From Methylovulum sp. (GTDB lineage Bacteria > Pseudomonadota > Gammaproteobacteria > Methylococcales > Methylomonadaceae), in NCBI GenBank assembly GCA_030653435.1, contig JAURZI010000130.1, positions 1 to 42,063 of the forward strand: a DNA stretch of 42,063 nt. The letters run 5' to 3'. The position numbers and the translations under genes are program-made. The notes under the pieces were generated by a model, which was given only the letters and a program-made list of their open reading frames with translations, did not search any database and had not been told where the DNA came from. Below, piece by piece: positions 39,799 through 42,063 of the stretch; the first letter of the stretch is position 1; every line of letters begins with the position of its first letter.

Positions 39799-41016
39799 AT
39801 GCTGGCAGACATTCAAATACGCAAAATCAAACCGACTGATAAGCCGCAAAAGCTGAGCGACGGCGGCGGCCTGTTCTTGCTGGTAACACCACAAGGCGGT
39901 AAGTTTTGGCGTTTGGCTTATCGGTTTACCGGCAAGCAAAAGACGTTATCCATTGGCGAGTACCCCTATATTTCAATCGCAGAAGCCCGCAAAAAGCGCG
40001 AAGAGGCAAAAGAGCAGTTGGTTAATGGCATTGACCCATCAGCGGCCAAAATAGCCGCTAAGATTGCTACTCATGGCATAGCGGCTAACAGTTTTGAAAT
40101 AATCGCCCGCGAATGGCACAAAACGCACATGACCAGCAAAAGCGAAAGCCACGCTAAAAAAACGCTGGCTTGCCTTGAAAAAGATGTTTTCGCCTGGCTG
40201 GGCAAATTGCCAATAACCAACATTGAAGCCCCGGACGTTTTGGCAGTATTGCGGCGAATCGAACAGCGCGGAGCCAACGAGCTGGCGCACAATACCAAAA
40301 GCATCATAGGGCAAGTATTCCGTTATGCAATAGCCACGGGCCGCGCTGTCAGAAACCCGATTCCAGATTTACAAGGTGCATTAACGCCAGTCGTGGTCAA
40401 ACATCACGCCGCCATTACTGACCCGGTACAAATAGGCGCATTGCTGAGAGCCTGCGAAGGCTACACCGGACATTTTGCTACGCGCACCGCGTTGCATTTG
40501 TCGTTTTTAGTGATGCTAAGACCCGGAGAAGTAAGAAAAGCAGAGTGGTCAGATATAGACCTGGAGCGGGCAGAGTGGCGTATCCCAGCCGCTAAAATGA
40601 AAATGAAGGATGAACACATCATTCCGCTTTCAAGGCAAGCCGTAGCCCTGTTTAACGAAATAAGACCGCTGACCGGTACCGGTCAGTTTGTTTTTCCCTC
40701 AGTGCGTAGCCTTTCCCGGCCAATGTCAGAAAACACCATCAACGGCGCATTAAGGCGGCTGGGTTACACCGGGGATGAAATGACGGCGCACGGTTTTAGG
40801 GGCATGGCTTCAACGCGGCTTAATGAAGCGCACCTGTTCCACCCTGACGCGATTGAAAGACAGCTTGCCCACGGCGAGCAAAACAGTGTTAGGGCGGCTT
40901 ACAACCGCGCCCAATACTTGCCGGAGCGGGTAAAAATGATGCAATGGTGGGCGGATTATCTGGACAGTTTGAAAGCGGGCGGGGTGGTTATACCGTTTCA
41001 GCTTAAAACCGCCTGA
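39799..41016 (+). CDS. int: Tyrosine-recombinase integrase, P4/prophage type (DUF4102 arm-binding domain)
   Basis: The 405-residue protein begins with the arm-binding domain MLADIQIRKIKPTDKPQKLSD and GGGLFLLVTPQGGKFWRLAYR, with SIGEYPYISIAEARKKREEA. A core-binding SAM-like domain follows (about 100-200). The catalytic domain has Arg in LVMLRPGEVRKAEWSDIDLE, the H-x-x-R box HGFRGMASTRLNE, His in RQLAHGEQNS and the tyrosine in RAAYNRAQYLPER. All catalytic residues seem intact. It would insert and excise the element at tRNA-Leu. Its last six codons and stop already resemble the tandem repeat that follows. Confidence 0.95.
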   Translation: MLADIQIRKIKPTDKPQKLSDGGGLFLLVTPQGGKFWRLAYRFTGKQKTLSIGEYPYISIAEARKKREEAKEQLVNGIDPSAAKIAAKIATHGIAANSFEIIAREWHKTHMTSKSESHAKKTLACLEKDVFAWLGKLPITNIEAPDVLAVLRRIEQRGANELAHNTKSIIGQVFRYAIATGRAVRNPIPDLQGALTPVVVKHHAAITDPVQIGALLRACEGYTGHFATRTALHLSFLVMLRPGEVRKAEWSDIDLERAEWRIPAAKMKMKDEHIIPLSRQAVALFNEIRPLTGTGQFVFPSVRSLSRPMSENTINGALRRLGYTGDEMTAHGFRGMASTRLNEAHLFHPDAIERQLAHGEQNSVRAAYNRAQYLPERVKMMQWWADYLDSLKAGGVVIPFQLKTA

Positions 41017-41600
41017 CGCTGAAAACTAAGCGGAGCCCGGTTAAAACATGCTTGGCTGACGACTTTAAGCGATGGCTGGTTAAAAGCCGTCTGGCGCGGC
41101 AACTAAGCGGAGTCTGGTAAAACATGCCTGGTCGAGGACTTTAAGCGATGGCGGGTTAAAAACCGTCTGGCGCTGGCAACTAAGCGGAGCCTGGTTAAAA
41201 CATGCCTGATCGAGGACTTTAAGCGATGGCGGGTTAAAAACCCGCTTGACGCTGGCAACTAAGCGGAGCCTGGTTAAAACATGCCTGGTCGAGGGCTTTA
41301 AGCGATGGCGGGTTAAAAACCGTCTGGCGCTGGCAACTAAGCGGAGCCTGGTTAAAACGCGCCTGGTCGAGGAATTTAAGCAATGGCGGGTTAAAAACCC
41401 GCCTGACGCTGAAAACTAAGCGGAGCCCGGTTAAAACATGCCTGGCTGACGACTTTAAGCGATGGCTGGCTAAAAACCCGCTTGACGCTGGCAACTAAGC
41501 GGAGCCTGGTTAAAACATGCCTGGACGACGACTTTAAGTGATGGCGGGTTAAAAACCCGCTTGGTGCTGGCAACTAAGCGTAATCTGGTTAAAAGCTGTA
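41017..41600. repeat. Tandem repeat array: 78/79-bp units made of two alternating ~39-bp monomers
   Basis: Units start at 41017, 41095, 41171, 41250, 41328, 41407, 41486 and 41565 (last one partial), 76-79 bp each. Each unit is a pair of related monomers of 38-40 bp. Type A reads TAAGCGGAGCCTGGTTAAAA and type B TAAGCGATGGCGGGTTAAAA; the shared core is TAAGCG, then GGTTAAAA eight bases later. TAAGCG-like starts fall at 41027, 41066, 41104, 41142, 41181, 41220 and so on to 41575, fifteen in all. Many B monomers can form the hairpin GCGGGTTAAAAACCCGC. Unit length is not a multiple of three, and the minus-strand frames across it are not coding. Role unknown. Confidence 0.85.
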
Positions 41601-41761
41601 AGCAGGCATTGTTTACTATAAACAGCACAATAAAGCGGAAAAATCCGTGTGTTTGATGAAAATTTTGGGGTGGCCAGCACTCGATCAGGCCGGAGCCGAC
41701 CCCAAAAACGGAAAAATGCGCCGGATTAATGTAAACCGTATGGAAACAATGCAAACCGAAT

Positions 41762-41820
41762 AAACCGCACCTAGCCCGACGGGGCGAACGTGGGCATCCT
41801 TTCACCCATTGGTGCGGTTT
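41762..41820. other. Hairpin-rich region upstream of the interrupted gene
   Basis: AAACCGCACC (41762-41771) pairs with GGTGCGGTTT (41811-41820), enclosing two smaller stems (GCCC/GGGC near 41774-41785 and GGG/CCC near 41792-41807). A T-run follows on the plus strand (GGTTTTCC). It may be a terminator or a structured RNA leader before the gene at 41856. P4-like satellites carry a small immunity RNA near this position, but I cannot show homology. Confidence 0.45.
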
Positions 41821-41855
41821 TCCTATTTGAAAGGGCAATCATTGAAAGGATGATT

Positions 41856-41954
41856 ATGTCTGATGAAAAACCACAAAGCAGCGGCAGTGGTGCGCCCTTG
41901 CTTGATTTATCGCAATTTGAGCCTAAGTGCGTGTTTCAAAAGTATCAAAAATAG
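41856..41954 (+). pseudogene. Short gene interrupted by the IS insertion
   Basis: From the ATG at 41856, preceded by GAAAGGA, the frame encodes MSDEKPQSSGSGAPLLDLSQ and then FEP. At 41927 the sequence switches to the IS end, and the frame closes at TAG 41952-41954 inside the IS. About 23-24 native codons remain. The host gene is not recognised. If the IS is complete, its remainder should resume just beyond the IS, outside the window. Confidence 0.6.
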
Positions 41955-42063
41955 CTATGAGTTAGAATAGTGAACATTTAGCCCATGAGCAGAAAGACGC
42001 GTAAATCAAAAATTAAACGTTACCCGACCGACCTGAACGATAAAAAATGGGACATCATTAACC
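41927..42063 (+). mobile_element. Left end of an IS5-group insertion sequence (truncated by the window)
   Basis: The terminal sequence GTGCGTGTTTCAAAAGT at 41927 is preceded by TAA, a plausible 3-base target duplication. It is followed 58 bases later by the start of a transposase gene. The right end is out of view. Confidence 0.7.
41985..42063 (+). CDS. IS5-family transposase, N-terminal fragment
   Basis: The 26 visible residues start MSRKTRKSKIKRYPTDLNDK and continue KWDIIN. The pattern YPTDL.D..W..I is the standard N-terminus of IS5-group (DUF4096-type) transposases. The catalytic DDE residues are beyond the window, so activity cannot be judged. Confidence 0.8.
   Translation, partial: MSRKTRKSKIKRYPTDLNDKKWDIIN

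Larger units (their letters stand above)
39607..42063. mobile_element. Left end of a tRNA-Leu-associated integrated element
   Basis: A P4-type integrase follows the tRNA gene in the same orientation, the usual layout of islands and satellites that use tRNA 3' ends. After it come a repeat array, a hairpin region, a short interrupted gene and an IS. The far boundary lies outside the window, so size and cargo are unknown. Confidence 0.65.

Noticed and set aside
41017-41600. CRISPR-like repeat array
   Set aside because: The whole 79-bp unit is repeated with scattered changes and no unique spacers; no cas genes are near.
41234-41838. Repeat-encoded minus-strand proteins of 60-122 residues
   Set aside because: Most units are 78 or 79 bp, so the frame shifts from unit to unit; the frames have no ribosome sites and simply reflect the repeat. 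The non-repeat part near 41600-41838 could be a small coding region, but I could not support it.

Overview
The window most likely comes from a gammaproteobacterial methanotroph (Methylococcales-like, genus not resolvable here). The pointers are a hopanoid locus built on a single squalene synthase rather than HpnCDE, with hpnF/shc, hpnG, hpnO, hpnH and hpnM, and a copC-copD pair inside that locus. This is an inference from gene content; no methane oxidation gene lies in the window.

Layout. (1) 1-7669, minus strand: squalene synthase, squalene-hopene cyclase, HpnG and HpnO are followed by copC, copD and the first 53 codons of dxs. (2) 8138-10884, plus strand, divergent: hpnH, hpnM and an MlaA-type lipoprotein. 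Together (1) and (2) make the C30 precursor, cyclise it, extend it with an adenosyl side chain, process and aminate that chain, and probably move the lipid to the outer membrane. (3) 11191-23031, minus strand: a long chemotaxis operon in the order cheY, cheA, cheW, PAS-type receptor, cheW, parA, STAS protein, cheR, cheD, a receiver-only copy of the CheB N-terminus, cheB, a small soluble receptor-like protein and an oxygen-binding di-iron (ODP-like) protein. A second receptor with a C-terminal zinc-binding CZB domain and a small CheZ-like protein lie divergently at 23620-27052, and another CheY-like protein at 27277-27666.

(4) 27923-31040, minus strand: SPOR-like protein, coaX, birA, then a Crp-type regulator. 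(5) 31206-34175, plus strand: a secreted NlpC/P60-like cysteine hydrolase and a secreted protein with a CxxCH heme site that resembles the alpha subunit of hydrazine synthase. (6) 34265-38966, minus strand: an orphan NuoL-NuoM-NuoM-like membrane module. (7) 39166-39313: a 148-bp MITE-like element, then tRNA-Leu(UAA), a P4-type integrase with iteron-like repeats in front of it, a higher-order tandem repeat array that starts at the integrase stop codon, and an IS5-type insertion whose end sequence matches the ends of the MITE. This last part is the left end of an integrated element that runs out of the window.

The best candidates for under-described biology are the ODP plus mini-receptor end of the che operon, the shared C-terminal ELF tail of CheD and the CheZ-like protein, the HzsA-like cytochrome with its hydrolase partner, the L-M-M module with a Lys-to-Arg change in one M subunit, and the alternating 39-bp repeat array next to the integrase.
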